Source: Gleimia sp. 6138-11-ORH1 (GTDB lineage Bacteria > Actinomycetota > Actinomycetes > Actinomycetales > Actinomycetaceae). From it: DNA of 64,000 nucleotides. Below, in pieces: positions 7,365 to 16,354 of the stretch; position 1 is the stretch's first letter; every line of letters starts with the position of its first letter. The notes beneath the pieces are model-generated. The model searched no databases and had not been told where the DNA came from. It worked only from the letters and a program-made list of their open reading frames with translations. The stretch is from NCBI RefSeq assembly GCF_024814355.1, contig NZ_JANUXV010000001.1:372001-436000 (forward strand), read 5' to 3'. The position numbers and the translations under genes are program-made.

Positions 7365-9299
7365 ATGTCGTTAAAAGATAAGAGTTCTAAAAAACCTGAT
7401 TTTATTGTTTCAAGCAAGGGCACTGCCTATCGGGCAGTTGATATTCTTAAAGACCTTGATGAATATCCTCATAATATTCACCCAGCTTTAGTACCTGGTG
7501 TATCTATCGATGACCAGAAGATCCGCTATGGAGTTGATAAGCCTCTTTTAGCAATGGTTGCGCTACTAATCATTGGGTTCATCACCTGGGGTGTAGTTGC
7601 TCCAGAGTCGGTATTAACTGTTTCTTCCACCGCTTTGAATTGGACGATGGAGAACTTAGGGTGGGTTTTCAACACCCTGGCTATGTTCCTTCCCATTTTC
7701 CTTTTGGTGATTGGCTTTTCCCGATTCGGAAAGATTCCTTTGGGCTTAGATGATGAAGAAGCACAGTATTCGACTTTGTCTTGGGCAGCTATGCTTTTTG
7801 GCGCTGGAATTGGGATTGGCATTATCTTCTTTGGTGCGTTAGAACCTCTCAGCTTCTATCTGTCGCCTCGTCCGGGCACTTATGAAGCAGCTACCGGTCC
7901 GGCCATAAAAGCGGCTTTGGCGCAATCAGCATTACACTGGGGGCCAACTGCCTGGGCATTTTACGGAATCGTTGGTTTAGCGATTGGCTACGTATCTTTC
8001 AGAAAAGGCCGTGTGCCTTTGATGTCATCCATTCTCACTCCAATTTTCGGAGGTGACTCCAGCAGCTTCTGGGCGCGCATGGTTGATGGAATGGCTATTA
8101 TCGCTACTTTATTTGGTACCGCTGCTTCACTGGGAATCGGCGCTATGCAGATTACTTCCGGAGTGAAATTAGTATCCGGTTGGTCAGATTTAGGAAATGA
8201 TTTCGCGATTGGCATTATCGTTATCTTAACTATTGGGACGATTATTTCTGCCGTCTCAGGGGTTGGAAAAGGGATTCGCCGTCTTTCCAACATTAACTTG
8301 GCATTAGCTGTTGCTTTAGCGTTATTCTTCTTCTTCGCCGGCCCAACTATTTTCATCATCACCATCCTTCCTGGTGTGATTGCGGAATACGCGAACCAGC
8401 TTCCTTCAATGGTGGGAGCAACCATGGTGGACTCGGCAGAAACCAAGGCTTTCCTGTCCGGTTGGACTACTTTCTACTGGGCATGGTGGGTTTCTTGGGC
8501 ACCATTCGTGGGGATTTTTACCGCGAAAATTTCCCGAGGGCGAACCATTCGTCAGTTCGTTATGGGAGTGCTGTTTATCCCATCATCGATCATTATTATC
8601 GCTTTCACCTTCCTAGGTGGTACCGCTATTTTCAAGCAGCGTGAATACGGACTATTAGCTCCCGGAAATGACCTTAACGCACTGCCGCCTTCTGAAGAGG
8701 TTTTCTTCAAAGTGCTCGATTACCTGCCAGGATCTTGGATAATCGCTCCGGTAGTGATGGTTATGCTAGCAGTCTTTTTCATTACCTCTTCAGACTCTGC
8801 TTCCTTGGTGAACTCGCAGCTTTCCCAAAGAGGAAATCCAGAACCTAAACGCTGGATTACCGGTTTTTGGGCGGTTTTGATGGCTGGAATTGCCGTGGTA
8901 ATTCTGCTGATGGGTGGGAAAACAGCCCTGTCAGGTTTGCAAAACCTGGTGACTATTTCTGCTCTACCTTTCAGTATCATTATCGTCTTAATGTGTTTCT
9001 CATTGGTGAAAGAACTTCGTAATGACCCGATGATGATTCGCGCTCACTATGAGCAGACGGCAATCTCTAATGCAGTTCGCTATGGGATTGAAGAACACGG
9101 AGATAACTTCGAACTTGCTATTGAACCAGTCGATCCTGAATCGGATCGCGGAGTTGGTAACGATTTCGATTCCACTTCCGAAGAATATACCGAGTGGTAT
9201 CTGCGTACTGACGAGGACGGTAATCCGGTGGAATACGATTATGAGCAGGGTGCTTATATCGATCCTAAAACGGGTGAACCTGAAGCAAAAGATGAATAA
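7365..9299 (+). CDS. BCCT family betaine/carnitine/choline transporter
   Basis: 644 aa with twelve predicted membrane segments. The glycine-rich stretch in AGIGIGIIFFGALEP (about residues 147-161) and the tryptophan-rich helix WTTFYWAWWVSWAPF (about 367-381), followed by SRGRTIRQF, are the two diagnostic elements of BCCT transporters, which take up compatible solutes such as glycine betaine with Na+ or H+. Both termini are extended. The C-terminal tail of about 90 residues is strongly acidic, unlike the basic osmosensing tail of Corynebacterium BetP, so osmotic activation by that mechanism is doubtful. It ends before a strong terminator (9305-9364) and appears monocistronic. The substrate is not determinable. 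Confidence 0.93.
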   Translation: MSLKDKSSKKPDFIVSSKGTAYRAVDILKDLDEYPHNIHPALVPGVSIDDQKIRYGVDKPLLAMVALLIIGFITWGVVAPESVLTVSSTALNWTMENLGWVFNTLAMFLPIFLLVIGFSRFGKIPLGLDDEEAQYSTLSWAAMLFGAGIGIGIIFFGALEPLSFYLSPRPGTYEAATGPAIKAALAQSALHWGPTAWAFYGIVGLAIGYVSFRKGRVPLMSSILTPIFGGDSSSFWARMVDGMAIIATLFGTAASLGIGAMQITSGVKLVSGWSDLGNDFAIGIIVILTIGTIISAVSGVGKGIRRLSNINLALAVALALFFFFAGPTIFIITILPGVIAEYANQLPSMVGATMVDSAETKAFLSGWTTFYWAWWVSWAPFVGIFTAKISRGRTIRQFVMGVLFIPSSIIIIAFTFLGGTAIFKQREYGLLAPGNDLNALPPSEEVFFKVLDYLPGSWIIAPVVMVMLAVFFITSSDSASLVNSQLSQRGNPEPKRWITGFWAVLMAGIAVVILLMGGKTALSGLQNLVTISALPFSIIIVLMCFSLVKELRNDPMMIRAHYEQTAISNAVRYGIEEHGDNFELAIEPVDPESDRGVGNDFDSTSEEYTEWYLRTDEDGNPVEYDYEQGAYIDPKTGEPEAKDE

Positions 9300-9304
9300 T
9301 CAAT

Positions 9305-9364
9305 AAATTTCGGTTGGTTCCTTAGCCTCTCAAGGTAAGATGGGAACCAACCGAAATTTTTTTT
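9305..9364 (+). terminator. Rho-independent terminator after BCCT gene
   Basis: Perfect 17-bp arms (9305-9321 and 9343-9359) with a 21-base loop, followed by a run of T (9357-9364). It separates the BCCT gene from the carbonic anhydrase gene, whose ribosome site starts at 9365. Confidence 0.93.
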
Positions 9365-9376
9365 GGAAGGGAACCT

Positions 9377-9958
9377 TTGAGTCAGATGGAACGTTTCTTA
9401 AACCGTAACCGAGCAGCAGTAAAAGCCAAAGAAGTATCCATTGACTTTTCAGCTTATAAACGGCAACAACTTTCCGAAGCGGGGCAAGCTCCACAACTGG
9501 TTTTAGTTTCCTGCTCTGACTCAAGAGTTATCCCTGAAGTTATTTTCAACTGTGAAATGGGGGACATCCTGGTTTCCCGTGGAGTCGGAAATACGGTTGG
9601 GCAATCACAGTACGCTACCATTTACTACGGAGTTTTTGATTTAGGAATTCGCACTATTGCAGTGCTGGGACACTCTGGGTGCGGTGCAGTCAGCGCCGCC
9701 TTAAAAGGAAATCAAGATCCCCATCTAGCGATTGCTGTAGAAGCAATCACCAGAGGAATTGACCCAAACCTAACTCAGCTTCCACAGACAAAAGAGGCAG
9801 TTGCTCAAGCAGCTAAAGAAAACGTACTATCTCAGGTTAAATGGTTAAACAAACAAGAGAATTTAGCTGCCCTGGTAGCCACCGGGCAGTTAAGTATTCA
9901 CGGGTTGTATTACGATCAGGAAACCGGGCTAGTAGAAGAACTTTTTAATAGGAACTAA
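9377..9958 (+). CDS. Beta-class carbonic anhydrase
   Basis: 193 aa. It reversibly hydrates CO2 to bicarbonate. Zinc ligands are visible as CSDSR (Cys46, with the Asp48-Arg50 dyad) and HSGC (His99, Cys102), separated by the usual SRGVGNTV segment. The TTG start at 9377 is favoured because GGAAGGG ends five bases upstream; the in-frame ATG at 9386 would be 14 bases away. The gene is followed after one base by the arginase-family gene, so the two are translationally linked. No signal peptide is seen, so the protein is cytoplasmic. It may supply bicarbonate for carboxylation or buffer pH. Confidence 0.93.
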   Translation: MSQMERFLNRNRAAVKAKEVSIDFSAYKRQQLSEAGQAPQLVLVSCSDSRVIPEVIFNCEMGDILVSRGVGNTVGQSQYATIYYGVFDLGIRTIAVLGHSGCGAVSAALKGNQDPHLAIAVEAITRGIDPNLTQLPQTKEAVAQAAKENVLSQVKWLNKQENLAALVATGQLSIHGLYYDQETGLVEELFNRN

Positions 9959-9959
9959 C

Positions 9960-10811
9960 ATGTTGCAGATCATCGGTTGTAATAATCATTTAGGTGAGCA
10001 AGCTCCCGGTATTGCAAGGAATCTAACTAGACTCTTTGAACTTAACCCGGCCCTTGAGCTAATTGTGGTTCCAGAAGAACAAAGAGAACCTAAGCGTAAC
10101 GACCCGCGCCTGCGGAATCTAGAATCAGTTATCGCTACTTCTGAAACCCTGGCAGAAGTAGCCCAAACCCAGCTGGAAGCTGAACGCACTCCGATTAATA
10201 TCCTCGGAGATCACGCAGCTTCAATGGGAACTGTAGCCGCTTCATCTACGCAAGTAGAAACTTTAGGAGTGATCTGGATTGACGCTCACGCTGATTTGAA
10301 CGTGGAAACCACCACGCCCTCGGGAAATATACACGGAATGCCGGTAGCTGCATTACTGGGGCTCATGGAAACTCCGGAGTTGAATAACCTGCATTTTGAA
10401 GGCCCAAAATTAAAGCCTGAAAATATGGTTTACATCGGCTTACGTGACGTGGACCCAGGGGAGAAAGTTCTTTTAGAACAGCACAACATCATGCACTTTT
10501 ACTGGGATGAAGTAGTCGCAAACGGTTTAGAAACCTGCCTGGAAAAGATTGTGGAACGCTTCCAAACCGTAGACAAAGTACACGTTTCCTTAGACTTAGA
10601 TTCCATGGACCCCCAGCTTATCCCCGGAGTAAGTGTTCCAGTTAAAGGAGGACTAACTCCAGCACAAACCCACCAGATTTTGCGAACCCTAATTGAGCAA
10701 ACTCCAGTTTGTGCGGTAGATATCGTCGAATATAACCCTCAGTTAGATAAAGACGATATTACCGCCCAATACGTGTTAGATACGTTAGAACTCTTAAAAG
10801 CATACTTCTAA
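9960..10811 (+). CDS. Arginase/agmatinase-family metallohydrolase
   Basis: 283 aa. The binuclear manganese site is complete: GDHA (His85), DAHAD (108-112), the substrate-proximal His in NIHGMP, DLDSMDP (Asp212, Asp214) and the conserved Glu in DIVEYNP (Glu257). These define the ureohydrolase fold; the SLDLDSMDP and VEYNP forms are closer to arginase than to agmatinase, so arginine to ornithine plus urea is the likely reaction. The one-base gap to the carbonic anhydrase gene indicates a two-gene operon. No urease genes are nearby. Ornithine could feed the wall if the peptidoglycan uses ornithine, but this is speculation. Formimidoylglutamase is an alternative. Confidence 0.85.
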   Translation: MLQIIGCNNHLGEQAPGIARNLTRLFELNPALELIVVPEEQREPKRNDPRLRNLESVIATSETLAEVAQTQLEAERTPINILGDHAASMGTVAASSTQVETLGVIWIDAHADLNVETTTPSGNIHGMPVAALLGLMETPELNNLHFEGPKLKPENMVYIGLRDVDPGEKVLLEQHNIMHFYWDEVVANGLETCLEKIVERFQTVDKVHVSLDLDSMDPQLIPGVSVPVKGGLTPAQTHQILRTLIEQTPVCAVDIVEYNPQLDKDDITAQYVLDTLELLKAYF

Positions 10812-10840
10812 CCGGGAGCCACTTTAAGCTGAAAACTACG

Positions 10841-10876
10841 CTGCTTTAGGATAAGGCTAAGCCAATCCTAAAGCAG
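10841..10876. terminator. Bidirectional hairpin terminator between arginase and murE
   Basis: CTGCTTTAGGAT (10841-10852) pairs with ATCCTAAAGCAG (10865-10876), followed by TTTTAG on the plus strand. The murE stop codon (10857-10859) lies in the loop, so the right arm is coding sequence of murE. It serves the convergent arginase and murE transcripts. Confidence 0.8.
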
Positions 10877-12326
10877 TTTTAGTTATCTCCACATCCGACG
10901 GATAAACCACTGCTTTCCCGTCGATCTTATGAGTAGTTTCATCCCCTTTACCAGCGAATAAAATCACCGTCTTCCCATCCACTAATGACAGGGCGTGCCG
11001 ATAGGCAGCAACCCGATCATCAACTAAAGAAACGGGGGTTTCTTTAACGAAAGCAGCAATATCAGCTGAAATTTGCGGAACCGGCTCTGCGTTAGGATCT
11101 TCCATCGTTAAAATAATCTGATCCGCATGCGCATCAGCAACCTCAGCCAGATCTTGCCGGCGGTTATAAGCCTTATGTCCGGGACAACCAAAGATAATAA
11201 TCTTCTTAAAACCCGGATACGACTGTTCACAAGATTGAAATAAACGCTCATAAGAAAGCCGATTATGCGCGTAATCCACAATCGTGACCAGATTAGGATC
11301 TGCGCCTACGAAAACTTCCATCCGCCCCGGCACTCGAATAGCCGCTAACGCCTGCCGGATAGTTTCAAAAGAAATCCCATAGTGACGGGCAACCGCAATC
11401 GCAGCTAACGCATTTTCTACGTTAAACAACCCAGAAATGCCCAGTTTAATAGGTTCGCCATTAACTGCAAATGCTACCGTATGACCATCAGTAGTGATGT
11501 TTTCAGCATAGAAATCCGCCTGCGGATCTTGAGTAGAAAAAGTGCTGAAAGGAATGCCCGCAGGAATTGCTTCTAAGACTTCGGAAAGCTCAGCAGAATC
11601 TAAGTTAATCACCAGGTGTTTAGCCTGGTTGAATAACTGCAGTTTCGAGTGGAAATAATCAGTAAAATCAGGGTGTTCAATAGCGGAAATATGGTCGGCG
11701 TCAATATTTAAGAAAACTCCCACATCGAAAGTAACCTCACCGACGCGATGATACTTCAACCCCTGGCTGGAAACCTCCATCGTCACATAGGGCAAACCAC
11801 TTTGCGCCGCATTGGCAAAATGAGTGTGCAGTTCCAACGCTTCGGGAGTAGTTAAAGCAGATTCTTCATCTACTACTCCGTCATAAGTGTTAATGGAAGA
11901 AATAATTCCACTTACTTTCTGCTCAGCAGCTAACGAAGTATCTAAAATCTTCTGTAAGAAAACAGCGGTAGTTGATTTCCCCTTAGTGCCGGTAATCCCA
12001 GTTAAATTAAAGCTACGGTAAGCATGCTGATAGAAATTAGCTGCCAAAAGAGGCATAGCAACGCGAATATCGCTCACCTGAAAACAGGGAATATCAACTG
12101 GATAAACTTCTTCACTAACATAAGCCAAAGCACCCTTTTGAATAGCTTCTTCCAAGTAAGCCACATTAAACTTAGCGCCTTTACAAAAGAAAAGAGCCCC
12201 CGGCTGAACTGCCTTCGAGTTATAGGTTAGCTGAGTAAAATTTGCCTGCAGCTCAAACGCCGCGCGATTACATAAAAGTGAACCTAGTAGCTGGCGCACT
12301 TGGGAAACATTTAGTGAAAAACTCAT
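10857..12326 (-). CDS. murE: UDP-N-acetylmuramoyl-tripeptide synthetase, lysine-type MurE
   Basis: 489 aa Mur ligase adding the third stem-peptide residue. The ATP loop is GITGTKGKST (residues 110-119); GTKGK rather than GTNGK is typical of streptococcal-type MurE. The carbamylated-lysine and substrate region (LTTPEALELH) and the C-terminal domain with YAHN are present. The specificity motif is EDPN where DAP-adding enzymes have DNPR; D-D/N-P-N/A motifs mark lysine-adding enzymes, so L-Lys (or ornithine) is the predicted substrate. The gene stands outside any division/wall cluster, but near two FemABX genes. A -35-like TTGACG (minus strand, 12360-12365) lies about 35 bp upstream. The 3' end lies in a terminator hairpin. 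Confidence 0.9.
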   Translation of the reverse strand: MSFSLNVSQVRQLLGSLLCNRAAFELQANFTQLTYNSKAVQPGALFFCKGAKFNVAYLEEAIQKGALAYVSEEVYPVDIPCFQVSDIRVAMPLLAANFYQHAYRSFNLTGITGTKGKSTTAVFLQKILDTSLAAEQKVSGIISSINTYDGVVDEESALTTPEALELHTHFANAAQSGLPYVTMEVSSQGLKYHRVGEVTFDVGVFLNIDADHISAIEHPDFTDYFHSKLQLFNQAKHLVINLDSAELSEVLEAIPAGIPFSTFSTQDPQADFYAENITTDGHTVAFAVNGEPIKLGISGLFNVENALAAIAVARHYGISFETIRQALAAIRVPGRMEVFVGADPNLVTIVDYAHNRLSYERLFQSCEQSYPGFKKIIIFGCPGHKAYNRRQDLAEVADAHADQIILTMEDPNAEPVPQISADIAAFVKETPVSLVDDRVAAYRHALSLVDGKTVILFAGKGDETTHKIDGKAVVYPSDVEITKTALGLA

Positions 12327-12435
12327 AGCCTAATGTTACTACTGTCCTTAACTATCCTGCGTCAATCCGCTAAGAGAGTATCCGAAACGGTTATCCTAGG
12401 GGAAGCAAAGACGAACACAAAACAAAGGAAACACA

Positions 12436-13305
12436 TTGATTGACCGTTACGGCCCGGACATTTTGAAACAGGATCCGCACCGAGAAGGAACTTTTGCCCA
12501 CCGCCCTCGCAGCCAAAAAATCCCCGCAGAACCAGGACTGGTAGTTGAAGAACCCACCAGCGGATTCGTAGGAGCCGTAATCCGAGTGGAAAAAGCCGCC
12601 GGAATGTACCTAGTAGAGTTAGAAGACCGCCGCGGAAACCGGCGTTCATTCCCCCTGGGGCCCGGCTTTTGGGTAGACGGAAAACCCGTGGAACTAACTA
12701 TCTATCAGGCGCCTAAAACTCCAGTTGGCAGGCAACGTACCGCTTCAGGATCGCGTGCAGTAACTGACATGAAAGCAAAAGTAGCGAAACTGTCCCGCAT
12801 CTTCGTAGAAGGAACCCACGACGCTGAACTGGTAGAAAAAATCTGGGGTGACGATTTAAGAATCGAAGGAGTCCTGGTCGAATATCTCCAGGGCATAGAT
12901 CACCTTGAAGAAATCCTCGCCAGATTTGCTCCCACTCCCACAGTTCGCGTTGGTGTGCTGGTAGACCACCTGGTGCCCGGCTCGAAAGAATCGCGGATTG
13001 CCGCGCAGGTAATGGGGCGCTGGCCCGAGGCCGTTAAAGTAGTGGGGCACCCATTTGTAGACATCTGGCAAGCAGTTAAACCCCACCGAGTGGGATTAAC
13101 TGCTTGGCCCCACATTCCTAAAGGAAAAGACATTAAAGTAGGTACCTTGCAGGCTTTGGGCCTACCGGCAAATACGAAAGAAGATATTGGGCTGGGGTGG
13201 AAAGCAATCCTAAGCAGAGTTCGTAACTACCGAGATTTAGAACCAGAACTCTTAGGCAAAGTAGAGGAACTAATTGATTTCGTAACTGAACCACAGACGC
13301 ACTAA
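12436..13305 (+). CDS. DUF3097 family protein
   Basis: 289 aa. Conserved actinobacterial family of unknown function, recognised from the start MIDRYGPDIL, the PLGPGFWVDGKPV segment and the central VEGTHDAELVEKIWGDDLR (Glu125 to Asp129 and on). That central motif resembles the first acidic motif of Toprim domains, and GVLVDHL further on could be the second acidic site, so a nucleic-acid role is conceivable. TTG 12436 is the start, six bases after AAAGGA. The gene is divergent from murE and precedes hrcA, which matches the usual position of DUF3097 genes next to the hrcA-dnaJ block. Confidence 0.8.
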   Translation: MIDRYGPDILKQDPHREGTFAHRPRSQKIPAEPGLVVEEPTSGFVGAVIRVEKAAGMYLVELEDRRGNRRSFPLGPGFWVDGKPVELTIYQAPKTPVGRQRTASGSRAVTDMKAKVAKLSRIFVEGTHDAELVEKIWGDDLRIEGVLVEYLQGIDHLEEILARFAPTPTVRVGVLVDHLVPGSKESRIAAQVMGRWPEAVKVVGHPFVDIWQAVKPHRVGLTAWPHIPKGKDIKVGTLQALGLPANTKEDIGLGWKAILSRVRNYRDLEPELLGKVEELIDFVTEPQTH

Positions 13306-13365
13306 AGATCAGTAGCATAAGCGGTGTGAAAACAGCCACCAGTTGCAGTGGATAACCCCTTGGAG

Positions 13366-13392
13366 TTAGCAGTCGCCCCTGCAGAGTGCTAG
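13366..13392. promoter_or_regulatory. CIRCE operator upstream of hrcA
   Basis: TTAGCAGTC (13366-13374), a nine-base spacer, then GAGTGCTAG (13384-13392). The CIRCE consensus is TTAGCACTC-N9-GAGTGCTAA, so there is one mismatch in each arm. HrcA binds this element, so hrcA-dnaJ is autoregulated and heat-inducible. A possible -35/-10 pair (TTAGCA 13366-13371, TAGATT 13390-13395, spacer 18) would overlap the operator. Confidence 0.93.
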
Positions 13393-13431
13393 ATTTGAAA
13401 AGGAACTACACATACGGGAAAGAGAGGGAAA

Positions 13432-14433
13432 ATGAGCACTGCAGACCGTCGCTTAGACGTGCTACGCGCCATCGTTTCCGACTACGTATGTAACCGCGAA
13501 CCAGTCGGTTCAAAAATGCTGGTAGAACGCTACGATTTAGGAGTCAGCCCAGCGACGATCCGCAATGACATGGCAGTCCTAGAAGAAGAAGGACTCATCT
13601 ACCAGCCCCACACTTCCGCCGGTAGAGTACCCACCTTAGCGGGCTACCGCGTCTTTGTAGATAAACTTGCACAAATCAAACCCCTCTCAGCTCCAGAACG
13701 CAGAGCAATCGAGAGTTTCCTAGCAGACGCCCTCAGCGTTGACGACGTGATTGAACGCACCGTCCGTCTGATGGCGCAACTAACTAGACAAGTCGCAATC
13801 ATTCAATACCCGCACTGCACGCAAACAAAAGTCCTCTGCCTAGAAATAGTGGAACTAGGGGACCAGCGACTAATGATCGTCCTCATCACCGACAACACCA
13901 ATGTCGAAAGACGCACCCTCAACGCAATAACCGCAAACAGTGCTGAACTGGCCCAATTTAAACACGTGCTAAACCAGCTATGCATTGGAAAAGAACTGGC
14001 CCAAGTCCAAGAAATCCTGGGACAACACCTGCATACCTGGCCCTATGACTTCCAAAAACAAATCGCTCAAACCATTTTAGAACTAACGAAAGTAGAAGCA
14101 GAACAGCGACTAGTAATCGCCGGAACGGCGAACCTAGTCCGTGCCGAAACTGACTTCCAACACAGCATAGTACCGGTCCTAGACGCCCTCGAAGAACAAG
14201 TTGCCCTGCTTAGACTCATCTCCGGAGTGCAAACTGACCAAGTCAGAGTCTCAATCGGAAAAGAAAATCACCACGACGGACTGATAGAAACCGCGATTGT
14301 CGCCGGAAAATACGGGACAGAAACCACCTCCGCTCACCTCGCGGTAGTCGGGCCCGTACGCATGGACTATACCGCCGCCATGAGTACCGTGCAAAGCCTT
14401 TCTAACTACCTATCGCATTACCTAAAGAAATAA
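13432..14433 (+). CDS. hrcA: Heat-inducible transcription repressor HrcA
   Basis: 333 aa. Winged-helix N-terminus with REPVGSKMLVERYDLGVSPATIRNDMAVLEEEGLI and the characteristic PHTSAGRVPTLAGYRVFVD, followed by the GAF-like dimerisation core and C-terminal DYTAAMSTVQSLSNYL. It represses chaperone genes through CIRCE, one copy of which precedes its own gene. The start ATG 13432 follows GAGAGGGA. dnaJ follows after 23 bases. No groEL or dnaK is in the window, so other regulon members must lie elsewhere. Confidence 0.96.
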   Translation: MSTADRRLDVLRAIVSDYVCNREPVGSKMLVERYDLGVSPATIRNDMAVLEEEGLIYQPHTSAGRVPTLAGYRVFVDKLAQIKPLSAPERRAIESFLADALSVDDVIERTVRLMAQLTRQVAIIQYPHCTQTKVLCLEIVELGDQRLMIVLITDNTNVERRTLNAITANSAELAQFKHVLNQLCIGKELAQVQEILGQHLHTWPYDFQKQIAQTILELTKVEAEQRLVIAGTANLVRAETDFQHSIVPVLDALEEQVALLRLISGVQTDQVRVSIGKENHHDGLIETAIVAGKYGTETTSAHLAVVGPVRMDYTAAMSTVQSLSNYLSHYLKK

Positions 14434-14456
14434 AAATAGAAAAGAAGAAGAAAACA

Positions 14457-15569
14457 GTGAACGAAGATTACTACGAAATCCTGGGTGTATCTAAAGACGC
14501 AAGCGCAGAGGAAATTAAAAAAGCCTACCGGAAGCTCTCTCGAAAACTACACCCAGATATCGCAGGTAAAGAAACTGAAGAAGAATTTAAAAAAGTAACC
14601 GTCGCCTACGACACCCTCTCTAACCCAGAAAAACGACGCGCCTACGATAGGGGAGGCATGCCGGGAATGGGAGGCATGGGCGGATTCGATTTCGGAGATA
14701 TCTTTGAAACCTTCTTCTCTGCCGCGGGGATGGGGCCAATGGGAGGACCTACTCCCCGAGGCCGACGCGGCAAGGATATGCTCACCGCGATTGAACTAAC
14801 CTTGGCAGAAATAACTTTCGGTACCCAAAAACAAGTTGAACTAAATACTCACGTAAAATGTGACACCTGCATGGGATCATGCTGCGCCCCAGGAACAACC
14901 GCAAAAACCTGTAGCAACTGCCAAGGCAGCGGAACCGTGCGGATGCAACAGCGCACCATTCTGGGCTCAGTAATGACTACCGCCGCTTGCCAAACCTGTG
15001 AAGGACACGGCACCGTCATCACCAACCCCTGCCCAGAATGTAACGGGCAGGGACGCCAAAGAGCAAAACGAACCATCACCGTTGACGTACCTGCCGGTGT
15101 AGAACACGGCACCCGAATCCGCCTGAGCGGACAGTCTGAAGCAGGGCCAGGCGGAGGAGCAGCTGGTGACCTCTACGTAGAAATCCACGAAAAGAAAGAC
15201 CCAATCTTTACCAGGGTCGGGGCTGACCTAATCGCCACCGTAAGTATTCCATTTACCGCCGCCATCTTAGGCACCCAAATTGAGTTAGAAACGCTAGATG
15301 GAAAACGCACAATCGACGTACCCGCAGGAAGCCAACCATTCGATGAAATTGTGTTAGAAAACCTGGGAGTCACGCGCCTACACCGCAACACCCGCGGCCA
15401 CTTGCGAATCAAACTTAATATCGAAACTCCCCGGAAACTAACCGAAGAAGAAAAGAACCTGATCAGACAATTTGCTACCCTCCGCGGAGAAGACCGCGTA
15501 GAAGCAAAACCAGTACAGGACGGCTCAGGATTCTTTGCCTCCTTAAAAGAAAAGTTCGCGAACTTTTAA
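14457..15569 (+). CDS. dnaJ: Chaperone protein DnaJ
   Basis: 370 aa co-chaperone of DnaK. J domain with HPD at 32-34, a Gly/Met-rich linker (about 66-97), a four-repeat zinc domain and C-terminal substrate domains. The zinc repeats are CDTCMGSC (135-142), CSNCQGSG (152-159), CQTCEGHG (178-185) and CPECNGQG (192-199); the first ends in Cys where Gly is usual, with another Cys following. Start is GTG 14457, preceded by an A-rich, GAAGAAGA ribosome site. It is part of the CIRCE-controlled unit with hrcA. It is the DnaJ2 type that sits with hrcA in actinobacteria. Confidence 0.95.
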   Translation: MNEDYYEILGVSKDASAEEIKKAYRKLSRKLHPDIAGKETEEEFKKVTVAYDTLSNPEKRRAYDRGGMPGMGGMGGFDFGDIFETFFSAAGMGPMGGPTPRGRRGKDMLTAIELTLAEITFGTQKQVELNTHVKCDTCMGSCCAPGTTAKTCSNCQGSGTVRMQQRTILGSVMTTAACQTCEGHGTVITNPCPECNGQGRQRAKRTITVDVPAGVEHGTRIRLSGQSEAGPGGGAAGDLYVEIHEKKDPIFTRVGADLIATVSIPFTAAILGTQIELETLDGKRTIDVPAGSQPFDEIVLENLGVTRLHRNTRGHLRIKLNIETPRKLTEEEKNLIRQFATLRGEDRVEAKPVQDGSGFFASLKEKFANF

Positions 15570-15608
15570 ACCACCGCCAACCGCCTCAACTTTTCAAAGG
15601 GAACTTAG

Positions 15609-16349
15609 ATGACCGCGCCAGTTTACTTCCATGAGCCACTAGATGCTGCGCAAATTGGAGAACTTTTCACCTTCACCGGAGCAGAAGCCCACCACGCAAC
15701 CGTGATGCGCGTCCAAACCGGAGAAGAAATCCACCTGGTAGATGGAAAAGGGACTCGTCTTAAAGGAGAAGTAGTTAGCAGCGCAGAAAAAAGCGTCACC
15801 TTAAAAGTACTTAACCTAGTTATTGAACCAGTAGCAAAGCCACAACTTACCCTGGTCCAGGCACTTGCCAAAGGAGGGCGCGATGAACAGGCCATTGAAA
15901 GTGCCACAGAAGTTGGAGTTGATGCAGTAATAGCCTGGCAATCCCAACGCGCAATCGTCAAATGGGAAGGCAAAAAACAAGTTAAACAACTTGAAAAATG
16001 GTTAAACCTGTTAAAAAGCGCCAGCAAACAAGCTCGCCGTAGCCGGATTCCCAGCGTTGCCTACGCCGGAGGAACCAAAGAACTGCTTACTAAACTTGGA
16101 GAAACCAAACTGCTGGTATTACACGAAAGCGGTGAAAAAAGTTTAGAAGAAATCGAAACCGCCTGGTTTGAAACTGAAAAGATTGCCTTAATCGTTGGTC
16201 CCGAAGGAGGCCTTACCGAAGCAGAGCTAACTGCTTTCGCCCAGGCCGGCGCCCAAATAGTGCGAATCGGTAACACTGTTATGCGTTCATCCACAGCTGG
16301 AACCGTGGCTATTGCCCTCGTGAATTACCGCAGCGGACGGTACAATTAG
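15609..16349 (+). CDS. rsmE: 16S rRNA (uracil-1498-N3)-methyltransferase RsmE
   Basis: 246 aa SPOUT methyltransferase that methylates U1498 of 16S rRNA. N-terminal PUA-like segment with GAEAHHATVMRVQTGEEI; SPOUT knot with LVQALAKGGRDEQAIESATEVGVDAV, then VGPEGGLTEAEL and the terminal IGNTVMRSSTAGTVAIAL. In most family members the last motif reads LG-x-x-ILR-x-E-T; here R-S-S-T replaces R-x-E-T, a small departure in the cofactor loop. ATG 15609 follows AAAGGGAA. It stands in the conserved dnaJ-rsmE-phoH order. Confidence 0.95.
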   Translation: MTAPVYFHEPLDAAQIGELFTFTGAEAHHATVMRVQTGEEIHLVDGKGTRLKGEVVSSAEKSVTLKVLNLVIEPVAKPQLTLVQALAKGGRDEQAIESATEVGVDAVIAWQSQRAIVKWEGKKQVKQLEKWLNLLKSASKQARRSRIPSVAYAGGTKELLTKLGETKLLVLHESGEKSLEEIETAWFETEKIALIVGPEGGLTEAELTAFAQAGAQIVRIGNTVMRSSTAGTVAIALVNYRSGRYN

Positions 16350-16354
16350 AGTTA

